This document shows positions 12,141 through 23,202 of a stretch of DNA of 64,000 bases, piece after piece. Location of the stretch: the NCBI GenBank assembly GCA_007449985.2, contig VIIQ02000709.1, positions 1 through 64,000 of the forward strand, read 5' to 3'. Origin of the DNA: Desmodesmus armatus. Its lineage: Eukaryota > Chlorophyta > Chlorophyceae > Sphaeropleales > Scenedesmaceae. Position numbers and translations under genes: made by a program. How positions within the stretch are numbered: the first letter of the stretch is position 1; each line of letters starts with the position of its first letter. The notes beneath the pieces were generated by a model. That model had not been told where the DNA came from, made no database searches, and saw only the letters and a program-made list of their open reading frames with translations.

Positions 12141-12583
12141 CGAGCAATGAGGTGTATGTATAGTCGAAATTGAGTCGTGATACATTGATGATCAACATTT
12201 GGCGCAGTGCACATGCGTTGTCTGTCACAGTGTGTAAGGGTGAGTGTACAACTGTCTGATCCCTGTCTGATCCCTGTCATCACCTAACAGCTGTAGATTG
12301 CCACACGTTTCCAGCGCGATCAAGGACTCATGACCTTGATCACGAGGTTGTTTGCACAGTGCGGGAAGCAGAGCACCTCACAGATAAGCTCATGAGCAGC
12401 AATCTGCAGTGCCTGGTCGGGTCTGTTGGGGCGTTGCTGGCTGAGATTGGCTGACAGGTGCCGAGCAACAGGTGCGCCTGGCTCATTATGCATATGGTTT
12501 AGACATGTGTGGCCCACTGGGCCAATTGACTTGGTGGAGGCGACCACAACACTGACATGCGGCCTGCGGTGTGTCGCTTGCAG

Positions 12584-12778
12584 GGCTGGGTTGCAACACA
12601 GTTGGCGGCCAGCAGCAGCCCTGTGCCGAACACAAACAGCCTGCAAGGTGGTAGCCATGTGGCATGGAAGGTAGCCAGCAGCAGCGATGTGCTGGATGCA
12701 GCGACCAGAACCTGCTTGGTGGCAGTAGGAGTAGGGTTTCACCCAGCTTCCGATGCCACCCCGCTGGAGCCGCCCTGA
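12584..12778 (+). CDS. Candidate exon, function unknown
   Basis: Follows the acceptor GTCGCTTGCAG and reads 64 codons to TGA. It starts GWVATQLAASSSPVPNTNS and contains VAWKVASSSDVLDAATRTC, a varied composition that looks translated. A minus-strand frame is also open across 12,320-12,796, so strand is not certain. Confidence 0.35.
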   Translation, partial: GWVATQLAASSSPVPNTNSLQGGSHVAWKVASSSDVLDAATRTCLVAVGVGFHPASDATPLEPP

Positions 12779-12800
12779 CACACTGCAAGTGCGCACAGCA

Positions 12801-12975
12801 GGCTGCAGCAGCGGGATGCGGTTGCGATCTGCAGCACTACAGCAGCCATGACACAGCAGGTGCAGTTGGACAGCTGTTGCAGCAACTGCCTTTGCTCAGC
12901 AACGCGTTTGGAGCCATCAGCTGGTGGGTACTGCTGCTCAGTCACCCCCTGTTTGCTGCCACCATGAATCTGTAG
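12801..12975 (+). CDS. Candidate exon with a hydrophobic C-terminus
   Basis: Open frame after a CACAG acceptor. It reads through HDTAGAVGQLLQQLPLLSNA into GAISWWVLLLSHPLFAATM before TAG. A GT near 12,926 could instead be a donor, which would end the exon before the hydrophobic part. Weak but protein-like. Confidence 0.25.
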
Positions 12976-13187
12976 CTGTGCAGCCTCCAGCGACATTTGT
13001 TTGCCTGCTGGTGCACCATACTGCACAGTACACTGCAGTGGGTGGGATCCTGGTCTACCAGCAAAGCAGCTGCAGGCTTTTTGTGTCAATCAGCACTGCT
13101 GATTTAGCAGAGACTTGTACTGCCAGTATCGCTGCTCTACTGCTAAATTGACTGCAGTGTCCCTGTCGCGCCCTTGCAACAGGCCCA

Positions 13188-13388
13188 TTGCTCCTTGCAA
13201 ATGCAGTCGGCCTGTTTCCAGGTGTGTTTGGCATGTACATGGCAGAAGAGCAACAGCCAGCTGTATGTGTGTCTTTTTTCCTGCAGGTCTTCGTGCGCAG
13301 TGCAGCTTCCCGCCGCCGCTTGTGGGCAACACGATGGCATGTCAACTGCACATGCAGGACCAGGAGACAGCTGCGCATGCTGGAGTGA
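13188..13388 (+). CDS. Candidate exon pair, function unknown
   Basis: The frame reads LLLANAVGLFPGVFGMYMAE, then after a good acceptor (TTTTTTCCTGCAG, next base 13,287) VFVRSAASRRRLWATRW to TGA. It may be two exons read through a short intron, or one exon. Basic arginine-rich end. Family not recognised. Confidence 0.3.
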   Translation: MLLANAVGLFPGVFGMYMAEEQQPAVCVSFFLQVFVRSAASRRRLWATRWHVNCTCRTRRQLRMLE

Positions 13389-13489
13389 GAACCACTCGGT
13401 GACTCAAGCAGCATGTGACAACTTGACCTTGAAGGTAAGCCGCAACTGAACTGCTAGCAGCTGCCATCTGGAGAGTGGGTGGTTTGGGT

Positions 13490-14588
13490 GGGGAGGGAAG
13501 GGGGGTCACAGGAACATTTGGTGGGGGGGGAAGGGGGGTCACAGGAACATTTGGTGGGGAGGGAAGGGGGTCACAGGAACATTTGGTGGGGAGGGAAGGG
13601 GGTCACAGGAACATTTGGTGGTGGGGGGGGGGGGGGGGGGGGTCACAGGAACATTTGGTGGGGGGGGAAGGGGGGTCACAGGAACATTTGGTGGGGAGGG
13701 AAGGGGGGTCACAGGAACATTTGGTGGGGAGGGAAGGGGGGTCACAGGAACATTTGGTGGGGGGGGAAGGGGGGTCACAGGAACATTTGGTGGGGAGGGA
13801 AGGGGGGTCACAGGAACATTTGGTGGGGAGGGAAGGGGGGTCACAGGAACATTTGGTGGGGGGGGAAGGGGGGTCACAGGAACATTTGGTGGGGAGGGAA
13901 GGGGGGTCACAGGAACATTTGGTGGGGAGGGAAGGGGGGTCACAGGAACATTTGGTGGGGAGCGAAGGGGGGTCACAGGAACATTTGGTGGGGGGGGAAG
14001 AGGGGTCACAGGAACATTTGGTGGGGGGGAAGGGGGGTCACAGGAACATTTGGTGGGGAGGGAAGGGGGGTCACAGGAACATTTGGTGGGGAGGGAAGGG
14101 GGGTCACAGGAACATTTGGTGGGGAGGGAAGGGGGGTCACAGGAACATTTGGTGGGGGGGAAGGGGGGTCACAGGAACATTTGGTGGGGGGGGAAGGGGG
14201 GTCACAGGAACATTTGGTGGGGAGGGAAGGGGGGTCACAGGAACATTTGGTGGGGGGGGAAGGGGGGTCACAGGAACATTTGGTGGGGAGGGAAGGGGGG
14301 TCACAGGAACATTTGGTGGGGGGGGGGGGGGAAGGGGGGTCACAGGAACATTTGGTGGGGGGGGAAGGGGGGTCACAGGAACATTTGGTGGGGGGGGGGG
14401 AAGGGGGGTCACAGGAACATTTGGTGGGGGGGGGGAAGGGGGGTCACAGGAACATTTGGTGGGGAGGGAAGGGGGGTCACAGGAACATTTGGTGGGGAGG
14501 GAAGGGGGGTCACAGGAACATTTGGTGGGGGGGGAAGGGGGGTCACAGGAACATTTGGTGGGGGGGGGAAGGGGGGTCACAGGAACAT
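13490..14588. repeat. 33-copy G-rich minisatellite, 33-bp unit
   Basis: I count 33 occurrences of the core GTCACAGGAACATTTGG, each followed by a variable purine run of G with AA. The usual spacing is 33 bp; units with longer G runs make the exceptions. Because 33 is a multiple of three and the core has no stop in most frames, long frames open on both strands. They encode 11-residue repeats and are not evidence for a gene. Variation is almost all in G-run length plus a G/A change in the spacer. Confidence 0.97.
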
Positions 14589-14853
14589 GCGAGCGCAGCG
14601 CGGTGATGTTGCTCGCAACGGCAGCAGCAGGCTGGGGTGCCGCACTGGCAGTGCACAGCAATGGGCTTGCTTGATTGGGGTACTGCAGGCACTGCAGAGC
14701 ATTGGGACAGCAGCAAGCCTTGGCAACAGCCATGTGCACCCAGCCTTGCATCCTGTAGTTCCATGAGGCATGATGATAGCCTTCAGTCACAGTGTGGAGT
14801 TGACGCCAGTCTTTGGCTGACGGTGTGTGTGCCTGGTGCATGTGCTATTGCAG

Positions 14854-15081
14854 GTTCTGGGTGCAGGCATTGATGCAGCAGGATGCCGTGTGATTGAGCC
14901 AGGAGGGCAGCTGTACGGCCAGCGCAGTACATGGCTGTCTTGCAGCACAGGTGCCCCCATGCCATGGTGTTGCTGGCAGCTATGGGTTCGAGGGTACGTT
15001 GCGGACACGTTGCAGCAAGCCCTGGGTTTGGGTGCAGCAGCTGCACTCTTGTGGGGTCGTTTGGCAGGCAAAGTCCTGTGA
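14854..15081 (+). CDS. Candidate exon, function unknown
   Basis: Follows the acceptor TGTGCTATTGCAG and reads 75 codons to TGA, beginning VLGAGIDAAGCRVIEPGGQL and ending near AAALLWGRLAGKVL. It has mixed hydrophilic and hydrophobic character and no low complexity, and is one of the most gene-like frames left of the macrosatellite. It lies about 170 bp left of the diverged 1.8-kb-family copy. A donor-like GTGCCC near 14,960 could shorten it. Confidence 0.4.
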   Translation, partial: VLGAGIDAAGCRVIEPGGQLYGQRSTWLSCSTGAPMPWCCWQLWVRGYVADTLQQALGLGAAAALLWGRLAGKVL

Positions 15082-15736
15082 CGCCATGTTGTGTGCAACT
15101 TCGCGTGACTCACACACAGTGCTGTGCAAGCAGCAGCAGTGGTGCATCTCGTGTTTATGACATATGCACAACACAGAGTGTGCACCTGGGGGGTGTGCTC
15201 ACTACTGTGACTGATTGACCAGAGGTGATAACTGCTGATCATGCATGAGCGGCTCACAAACAAAGCAGAGTGCAAGGGCTTGTCATGAGAAGTCAGCAGT
15301 ATATCCATCATTGAGAGGCACGAGACTGACTTGTGATGTAGGGAGAAAGAGCACCAAGTCAACCCAGCCAAGCAGCCAGTAACCTTCTTTCCAAGGTATT
15401 GGTGGCGTCGAAAGACACCGTTTTGGGTTGGGGTGGTCACAAGGACCGGGTGGTGTGAGCGCACCGCCCTCACAACAGCAGCTCCATGGTTGTACAGCCG
15501 TGCACACTTCGCCGCCATCTTGCACCACCACACAGTAGGCCGCAGGTGTAGGCCCCTCAGTGAGGCCATGCACCCAAGCTCAAGAGCCTGGAATGCAGGA
15601 AGGACCTAGACCCTTCCCACCCACAGGACCCGCTGCGAGGGCAACAACAGCAGCAGAAGCACACAAGCAGCTGCACTACCTGGGGACTGCAGTCATGCTG
15701 GCAATGCACCCACCTTTCTCGTTGAGGTTACTTTGC

Positions 15737-15889
15737 CTAATGGCAGGCACAGCGGCCTACAAGGACGTCCTTGTAGGACCGCCGGCGCTGCAGGCGGCAG
15801 CTGGAACTCTGCGAAATGCTGTCACCAGCCGAACCTGCCTCAAGCTGGCGCCAAAAGGCCAGAAGGTTTTGGAAGTGAGCACTTGCCAT
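15737..15889 (-). CDS. Diverged homologue of the macrosatellite ORF
   Basis: ATG at 15,889, stop TAG at 15,737, 50 residues: MASAHFQNLLAFWRQLEAGS, a serine-rich middle, then RRRSYKDVLVGR. The amplified version (54 residues) has the same ends. Across the first 24 codons nearly all base changes are silent third-position changes; the serine/arginine middle is less conserved. That is the pattern of a frame that was once kept by selection. A GT directly after the DVL codons could be a splice donor, so this may be a first exon. No family is recognised with certainty; the N-terminal part of a retroelement ORF1/gag-like protein is one possibility. Confidence 0.45.
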   Translation of the reverse strand: MASAHFQNLLAFWRQLEAGSAGDSISQSSSCRLQRRRSYKDVLVGRCACH

Positions 15890-16005
15890 TGTTGCTTGTC
15901 GAGTATAGCTGAAGATGGTGTGTGCTTGTTGGCGAGTACTCGTAGTGGGTTGTGGTGTCCAAGGTTGCGGGAGCTGGGATTATATGCAGCCCTGGGGTGT
16001 GAAAG

Positions 16006-16066
16006 GCATCGCCTCAGACTCAACTTATTGCCTCAGACTCAACTCTGAGTCTGAGGCAGAGTTGAG
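16006..16066. repeat. Hairpin CTCAGACTCA / TGAGTCTGAG, old copy
   Basis: The same inverted repeat as in every array unit, here with longer arms (GCCTCAGACTCA and TGAGTCTGAGGC, 4-base loop) and an extra direct copy of the left arm just before it. Confidence 0.85.
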
Positions 16067-16950
16067 GCACGCCGAGCACGACTAACAATGTCACGGTGGT
16101 ACAAATGCTGCCCACTTGACGAATGGCGCTTTTCGGCCTCATGGTTGCTTGCGGGAAATTGATTTGTGCCTTTCCTAGGGTCGGCCTGCTCTTGTGTGAG
16201 CAGTACCATCGTCATGAGGGCTGCAAGCTGGCTGGCTGCGGCCACTGTGTCTCTGCTGTGTGAATTCAAATTCACTGTTTTCAGCAAGTACATGCTGAAA
16301 GGTGTTACAGGTGGAAAAATCGGCTTAGTGCATGCTGGAAAGTCCTGCCAGGTACCGACTGCACCTGCCAGGGAATGCTCTGCAATGCAGCACCAGCATG
16401 GAGCATTCCTTTCACTGCCAGCCATCTCAGTTCAGTACCTTTGCTGTTTCTGAATATTGGACACATAGGCACATGGCCGGGGCTGGCAATACAAGATATA
16501 AATGGCCAAGCTCCTGCCAGTCAGCCTGTCCACAAAGTACTACCACAATGCCAAGGCGCCCGGGGCTGACCACAAGCTGCCAGCAGGCTGCTAGCACACG
16601 AGCAGCAGCAAGTTTCTAGATGAGACACGCCTCATGCATAAAACACCCACAAACCCAGCGGGCTGTTGGACCATGCACCTGCCATCCCCTTCACAACAGG
16701 AAGCGCAGGTGCATGTGCTGTCAGCCTCACACAGCAACCCTGGTGCAGTGTGCATTGTACCAACCACATCAAGCACACCCCTTGCATACGTTACTGTTGT
16801 CATGCTGGCTGCCGCCTAGCAGCAGTACAAGCATGCTGCTCTTCAACACCACTTCTGCTGCTAACGCTGTCTGCTGATCAACATCGCACTTCATAACAAA
16901 CTTCACCAGCCTGCATGAGTCATGCTGCTTCACAGCCAAGGACCACCCAG

Positions 16951-16961
<11 letters not shown>

Positions 16962-16982
<21 letters not shown>
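16962..16982. repeat. (CTG)7 microsatellite
   Basis: Seven uninterrupted CTG triplets. Comparable CTG/CAG runs occur at 43,068, 46,069 and 46,660. Confidence 0.85.
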
Positions 16983-18052
16983 GACACACCAAACCACCAA
17001 CGGCAGCACTAGTGCTACAGCACTGCTGAATGTGACAGCTGCTGCTCCAGTGCTGTTGACGGCTGTACATGTCTCTGCATTGGAAAGCACAAGCAGTCTC
17101 TCCACCGGCTCTGGCCTGTCAGGAGGCAACAGCAGACAGGCACTAGCACAGTATTGCAACCTGCGGCACCACTACTGCCGACAACAACTGCTTGAAGTGA
17201 CAGCTGCTGCAGAACTGTTCATTTGCCGCTCTACACGCCTCTGCACTTCATGTGGCCACTCCTGTAAGCTGGCTCGATGAGTGATGCAGGTGCCTGCTGA
17301 AACCACCTTTGAAGGCACAGGCAACCCCACCAACGGCAAGGCCCTGTCAGGAGAGGGCATGTAGGCACAGCAGGCAACGAGGAGTGAACTCACCAGACAA
17401 AGAGCGCTCACTACACTGGCACTACTGCTATCACCACAGTGCTGCTGCTACTACGTCTAGACGTACTGTGTCAGATGGCAAATCCAGCACAACCACTACA
17501 TGCAGGTCCCTGCTCCATCAGGCTATGCCGCCCTCTGCTACAAAACGGCAGCAGCCTGCAGGTCTCAGTCGCACACCCACCATGAGGTGTAGGCCTTGCC
17601 GCCAGCTGCTGCAGTTGCCAGCACACCAAGCCTGGCGCAGAGAACCCAACACATGCAGCCATTGCGACAGCGCACTCTGTCAGCGCTGCTGCTACATGCC
17701 ATGCATGTCCATAGTCGCACTGCACTGTTGACAACAGCCTACCACTGCAGCTGTTACCACACAGCTTCAACTTCAGCAGCCTGCACAGCCACCACAGCAG
17801 CAGGACAGAGCAGCAATGCGCATCGGCAGCGTTGGTGGGATACGGCTCCTGTGGCCCTGCATTGCTGGAGCGCTGCCAGTTGCAGCTGCCCGTGCCATGA
17901 AAGCTGGCCAACACACCCCGAGTGCCACACCCAGCAGCGGTAGTCCAGAGCCTGTAGTGAGCCAGTTGCTGCGCATTCAGCAGCACCAGCCGCTGCGGCA
18001 TGTAGCCGCTGCCTGCTGGTGCTGCCAGCCAGGGCACCTGACTCGTGCATGA

Positions 18053-19106
18053 GGCCAGCATGCCTTATGAACATGGTTGATGCGGCATTGCTTGCTGCAG
18101 TGGCCCTGTAGCTGTGGAATTCAACAGCAATCAGGCACCAAGCACAACAACATCAAATCAGGTACCAAATACCGGCAAGCAGTGGGTGACTGAGAGGGAT
18201 GCATGCACATCATTACTCACCAATACAATGCTGTCAACGTCGTGGGCGTACGTCGTCCACATCAAGCAGTCCAGCAGCTGCAGTGCAGCTCATTTGCTGT
18301 AGGGGTCAAGCTCCCTTGCAACAGCCAAGGCTGCTGTAGTGCTGCTGAGCCTCACCCTGCAAGCCTGATGGCCACCTGCCTTCCTCCCACCGGCTGTGGG
18401 GCTGGCAACGGCTGCTAAACCTGCAGGAAATCGTACGGCACGTGCCAGATGCAGCTACACAGCTGACCTGCACAGTTGCAGAGCTAATGCGCACAATGGC
18501 GCAGTGTGGGCAAGAATTGCACGCCTGACAGCACCCGCCTCCCCCCGGCCTTGCTTGCAAGTGGCACAGGCTGGCCGCCCGTTAACCAAGATACAGCTGC
18601 ATAGTGTGGATGTGCGACAGACAGAAGTAGCATGCTGCAGCAGCAACACGGCGCCATTGCACAGTGCATGCCAGCATGTTCCCACGGCGGCTGCAACCTG
18701 GTGCTGATGACGCTGTTGGTGAGCAGAGCTATACGTGCTGATCGATCCCAGAAGCAGCTGTGCTGCCTTCCCTCCCTTTGCTGGGCAAGTTACTTCCTGA
18801 ATGATTTCTGCATGGCTGCTGGTCTCACCACCTGCTAGCTGCAAAACCTCAAAGGTGAAGGGCTACTGCCAATCGCTGGAGTCAAATGAAACTACACTTA
18901 ACTGGCTGACTCAGCCGCATGGCATACAGCTATGCAAATGGAGGCATTGCTACTGCAGTGAGTGCTTGCACAAGCAATGCATGCGGCATGTTGATTTGAA
19001 GCTAACAAGCTGGCTGGTATACACACAGGGCCCCGCCCACACTGGCCCACCCACACTGAAGACCAGGCTATGGACAGCAGCTACTGGATCTTGACCTGCC
19101 GATGCA
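18053..19106. other. No recognised gene
   Basis: About 1 kb with CAG-rich sequence, many short open frames on both strands and no frame that stands out. Confidence 0.35.
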
Positions 19107-19349
19107 GGCACTATCAGTCACCCCTGTTCTGGTTAGTGGCGGGAAGGCGCGCAGCCATATCGCCTTGCGCTGGGAGTGACAGCAGGGTTGCAAGCGCCAG
19201 CTGCTTCCATACAGGACAGCTGTGCAACCATGACAGTCTGCTGGAGTTGGTGCAGTTGGGATCAGCGGGGTGTGCAGGCATGTTGTATGTGTTGCTGATG
19301 AAGAGCATGGCAGCACACTGCACGCAGCTGCAGCATCACTCACTTGCTG
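19107..19349 (+). CDS. Candidate exon, function unknown
   Basis: Bounded by the acceptor CCGATGCAG and the donor GCTG|GTGCGT. It reads VASASCFHTGQLCNHDSLLE followed by LVQLGSAGCAGMLYVLLMKS. Its end phase (one leftover base) fits the start of the candidate exon at 21,080, so the two could be joined with the G-rich minisatellite in the intron. Confidence 0.35.
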
Positions 19350-19689
19350 GTGCGTGTGCAAGTGCATGCCCCCCCCACCACCCCCGTGCGCAGGTACACT
19401 CCACTATTACGTTCGAGCAAGAAACATTGTTCAAAGGTTCTATCATTGCCTTGACAATCTCTTTACCTGAGCCCAAAGCTCCTGCTGCTGTTTGCACCAG
19501 CGCCTGCATCAGCCGAGACTGTCGTGCACTGTCTGCTGCTGCCCCGCATTCACTAGGCCGACGACCCCCTAACCCGGCTACCCCACCCCTAGCCAGGTGC
19601 TCCGGCTAGGGGGCGGGCCAGCCCCAGCTAGGGTGCCAACGGCCGGCTAACCCTGGCTAACTGGGTCAGGGTTTTGCCACCAATATTCA

Positions 19690-20511
19690 GCATCTGCCTG
19701 GGGGGGGGGCTTGAGCTGTTGGGTCATTTGGGGGGGGGGGGGGGGCTGAGGCTGTCGGTTCAATCTGAGGGGGAGGGGGGCGAGGGGAGGGGAGGGAGTG
19801 GAGCTGTGCGTTTATGGGGGGGGGGGGGGGGGGGGGGGCTTGAGCTGTTGGGTCATTTTGGGGGGGGGGGGGGGGCTTGGAGCTGTGGTTTCATTTGGGG
19901 GGGGGCACTTGAGCTGTCAGTTCAGAGGGGGGGGGCTGAGCTGTGGTTCTTTTTGCGGGGGGGGGGGGGGGGGGGCTTGAGCTGTCAGTTCAATCTGAGG
20001 GGGGGGGGAGGGGAGGGAGTGGAGCTGTGCGTTTATGGGGGGGGGGGGGGGGGGGGGGCTTGAGCTGTTGGGTCAATGGGGGGGGGGGGGGGGGGGGGCT
20101 TGGAGCTGTGGTTTCATTTGGGGGGGGGGCACTTGAGCTGTCAGTCAGAGGGGGGGGGGCTTGAGCTGTGGTTCTTTTTGCGCGGGGGGGGGGGGGGGGG
20201 GGCTTGAGCTGTCAGTTCAATCTGAGGGGGGGGGAGGGGAGGGGAGGGGGTGGAGCTGTGCGTTTATGGGGGGGGGGGGGGGGGCTTGAGCTGTGGGTCA
20301 TTGGGGGGGGGGGGGGGGCTGGAGCTGTGGTTTCATTTGGGGGGGGCACTTGAGCTGTCAGTTCAGAGGGGGGGGGGGTTGGAGCTGTGGTTCTTTTTGC
20401 GGGGGGGGGGGGGGGGGGGGCTTGAGCTGTCGGTTGATGGGGGGGGGGGGGCTGGAGCTGTCGGTTCATTTGTGGGGACGGGGGGGTGGGATGGGGGGGG
20501 GGGGGGGGTTA
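19690..20511. repeat. G-rich minisatellite with CTTGAGCTGT core
   Basis: About fourteen G runs of 8 to 20 bases alternate with short cores such as CTTGAGCTGTCAGTTCA, GGAGCTGTGGTTTCATTTGG and GTGGAGCTGTGCGTTTATGG. The cores recur in a fixed order about every 240 bp, so there is a higher-order repeat of roughly three cycles. Glycine-rich frames are artefacts. A fragment of the same sequence is at 22,632-22,685. Confidence 0.92.
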
Positions 20512-20530
20512 GAGTGGACACTGTCCACTC
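20512..20530. repeat. Perfect inverted repeat, 9-bp arms, 1-bp centre
   Basis: GAGTGGACA-C-TGTCCACTC immediately after the last G run of the minisatellite and just before a candidate acceptor. Confidence 0.85.
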
Positions 20531-20538
20531 CCTGGCAG

Positions 20539-20749
20539 GAAGTGGAGGGAAGGGGGGTCAGCGTTGTGGCTTACTGCGGGGCCAGCACTGCTGGTCACAA
20601 CTGTGCTAGGCCTTGTTGGCAATTCAGCAGCAGGCACCACCACCTTCTGCAACAGCCTCCCGACAGCTGCTGTTGCGCCGGACGCGCTAGTGCCGAGCCC
20701 GTATGACAACAGCAGCTGGCAGGATGCCGCTGCTGCGGGCTCAGCCTGA
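20539..20749 (+). CDS. Candidate terminal exon with a hydrophobic helix
   Basis: Follows the acceptor CTCCCTGGCAG and reads about 70 codons to TGA. It includes KWREGGSALWLTAGPALLV, then TTVLGLVGNSAAG (possible membrane helix) and a serine/alanine-rich tail. Function unknown. Confidence 0.3.
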
Positions 20750-21079
20750 ATTCCAAGAGAGCACCAGCAGCAGACTGTGACAGCATGTCAGCAGGACAGC
20801 AGTGCGCCTGTATGCCGGGTGCGTGTCACGGCGCCAGTGCATGCAACGTGCAGCAGGGGTAGTAGCCTGGACATGATGTCCAGCTCAGGGGCTCAAGCAC
20901 GGAAAGGTTGGCAGATCTATGGCACAGGAGCATGCACATAGGTCAGTACTTGTGCATGCACATGCGTCCTCAAACTCCCTACACCCAGTTGCACAATGCA
21001 CATGCTCGGGGGCACACCTAGTGCCCAATGCGCATGCATTCCTTGCCATGTCGGGGTAGCCGCTGCCACACTTTGGAAG

Positions 21080-21252
21080 TGTGTCAGAGGGTTGGCTGGG
21101 AGTGGTTGGTGGCTCTCCTGCGCATGCTAGCACAGCCACACGGTGAGCCACTACTCACTGCCCAGCAAACCCCTGCATACAGTCTTGTGTACCTGGCCCT
21201 TTGCAACAGTGGCCTTGTGTACATGGCACACTGGCACACAACTGTCAGCAAG
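21080..21252 (+). CDS. Candidate exon, function unknown
   Basis: Reads CQRVGWEWLVALLRMLAQPH and on through TPAYSLVYLALCNSGLVYMA to the donor AGCAAG|GTGAAT, open throughout and ending in phase 0. Varied, leucine-rich composition. Among the most protein-like frames between 19 and 23 kb. Confidence 0.4.
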
Positions 21253-22631
21253 GTGAATAGGTGCGCCCCCCCCCCCAAAGCACGTGCTGCATGCTGCATT
21301 GTAGCAGTGTTGCTTCAATCCTCAAGTAGCGCTGGCTGCATAGGATGCACTTGTTTCGTTTCAATGCCATTTCACTCCCCCCTTCCCTCTGTTCCCCCAT
21401 CACCTCTTGGAGGTGAGTCACCTGTGAGTCACAGCCCATGCAGTTGCAATGAAAATCACCCACTGCGGTCTGAAGTAACTGGGTGGTAGCAGAGGGGAGT
21501 GGTGTCATACCATGCTGTTGAAAAGAGCTGGGGTACAGGAACTGGGGTATGTTGGAACTTGGGATCTGGGTTGGTGGAGTTTTGTATGTACAGCCACTTG
21601 ACAGTGTTCAAGTCATCGCACAGGTACAGAGTAAGGAGGAGGGTAGTGAGTTGTGGCTGTGAACCTGTCAAACTTCCTGCATCCTGTCTGACTCTGAGAC
21701 GCCCACTCCGCACCACCACCCCAGTTCACCCCCACATGCATGTTTGGTGTTTGTCTTGCCGGTTTGGTCGCTGTACTGGCTGAACAGCTGACTGGCTGAA
21801 CTGTGCATTCGGTAGCACCGCTGACAGCACACCCCATCCGGTATACAATGCAGCTGTGGGCAAGTGGGGCGGCTGCCTTTCAAAGGGGTGTGAAGGTGCA
21901 TTTTGGGCCTAGGGTTGTTTGGCTGCTAGTTTATGCCCACAACTGACTGGCTAGCCTCCTGTATGCTTTAGCGCTGGGCGTGATCTGTTCAGAATAGCAT
22001 CAGCAGGATCTGGTGTGACTGGTTGGGTCATGCCTCCAGAGTCTGCAGGGACTAGGCTCTGCATGGCTCAAAGTAGCTGCCCACATGCCCGGTTGCTGCC
22101 TCATGCACACCTTCACGGTCCACGTGCAGGAACGCATCACGCAGCAGCCAGGCCAGTGTGCTGCACTTATGCCATAGTATGCTGCATCACACATGTAGCT
22201 TAGATGTCTGCAGCCTGCCCCCCCCCCTACACACCTACACCCATACCCACAATAGGTCGACGAACCCCTAATCCGGCTCCCCCCCCCCCCTACCCACCCC
22301 CTAGCCCTGACCGTACCCCCCCCCCCCCCCCCCCCGGGTACATGGCATGCGCAAGCATGGTTTTGCATGCTGCATTGCACGTGTCGGTCAGAGGTGTGTC
22401 TGGCATCCCTGCCCTCCAGCGCACCTAAAAGTGCTTGCGGCACACCTTACCAAGCAGGGCATTGGGGCATGATGCGATGCAGGGTGGGGTGCGGGGTGAC
22501 TGGTGTTGTGTTGTCCCTTGTCATGACGTGCAGGTGCTAGCATGATCGACGGACAACACACACACTCACAACTCGCACCACAGCCCTTCTGAAGTCATCA
22601 GCTTCACAGCTTCAAGGTTCAGGCCATGGGT
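21253..22631. other. No recognised gene; C-run tracts
   Basis: Contains poly-C runs near 21,267, 22,218, 22,278 and 22,315. The motif block starting CGACGAACCCCTAATCCGGC (about 22,258) matches one at about 19,559. No strong exon was seen. Confidence 0.4.
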
Positions 22632-22685
22632 TTGGGGGGGGGGGGTGAGCTGTCGGTTCATTTGGAGGGGGGGGGGTGAGCTCAG
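22632..22685. repeat. Detached fragment of the CTTGAGCTGT minisatellite
   Basis: Two G runs flank TGAGCTGTCGGTTCATTTGG, the same core as at 20,450. It shows the G-rich repeat is dispersed as well as tandem. Confidence 0.8.
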
Positions 22686-22822
22686 CTGGCAGATCGGCGG
22701 CATCCTGTGTGGCACGTTCAGACAGGCCCCGAGTGCAGCGGGGGTAGCCTGGGTGTGTGTGGCATGCACATGAAAACACTTCAACATGAGGTTGTGTTTC
22801 TGTTTGTGCTGATGTCCCTCAG

Positions 22823-22973
22823 GGGACAGTGGCACTGCAGGACCCTTTTGAATGCATCTATCCACAGTGGCTCTTCTGCGCAGCATCCTGAGACTCTCAG
22901 AGACTCTGTCGGACAGTTGGTGCATGCAGAAGCATCAGACAGTTGCTGTGCGCAATTGTTGCGCCTTGGCGAG
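22823..22973 (+). CDS. Candidate exon, function unknown
   Basis: Open from a CTCAG acceptor to the strong donor GGCGAG|GTAAGA. It reads HPETLRDSVGQLVHAEASDS and CCAQLLRLGE, ending in phase 0. Confidence 0.35.
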
Positions 22974-23202
22974 GTAAGACAGGGCATGAATGCTGCCGGC
23001 CCTTGCACCTGCAGCCTCATGCATGCAGCCATGCAAGGTGCGTGTATCACAAACCATGATATAGGCTTGATCAGAGAAACACAGAGGCGACACTCACTGC
23101 TGGTTGGTTACTGGTTTGTCGTGCAATGCATATCTGTAAGCGCTTAAAAAGTTCCTACACGCTGACTGCATGTGTGTCTGGCGCCATGCTGTCCTGTCGC
23201 AG

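Larger units (their letters stand above)
15250..18052. repeat. Diverged copy of the macrosatellite element plus its right-hand extension
   Basis: From about 15,300 to 16,760 this matches the 1,785-bp unit in order, with many substitutions and small gaps. The shared landmarks are the GAAAGACACCG block, the 54-codon frame, the CTCAGACTCA hairpin and the AACCCAGC..GGGCTGTTG block. From 16,800 to about 17,620 it continues as sequence that is not in the array but is matched at 42,890-43,730. The array unit is therefore only part of a longer dispersed element of about 3 kb. Confidence 0.8.

Noticed and set aside
13475..14766. Open frames of about 375-400 codons across the G-rich minisatellite
   Set aside because: The 33-bp period keeps several frames open on both strands. 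The peptides are pure 11-residue repeats and the variation is in G-run length, which would shift frame. No coding support.
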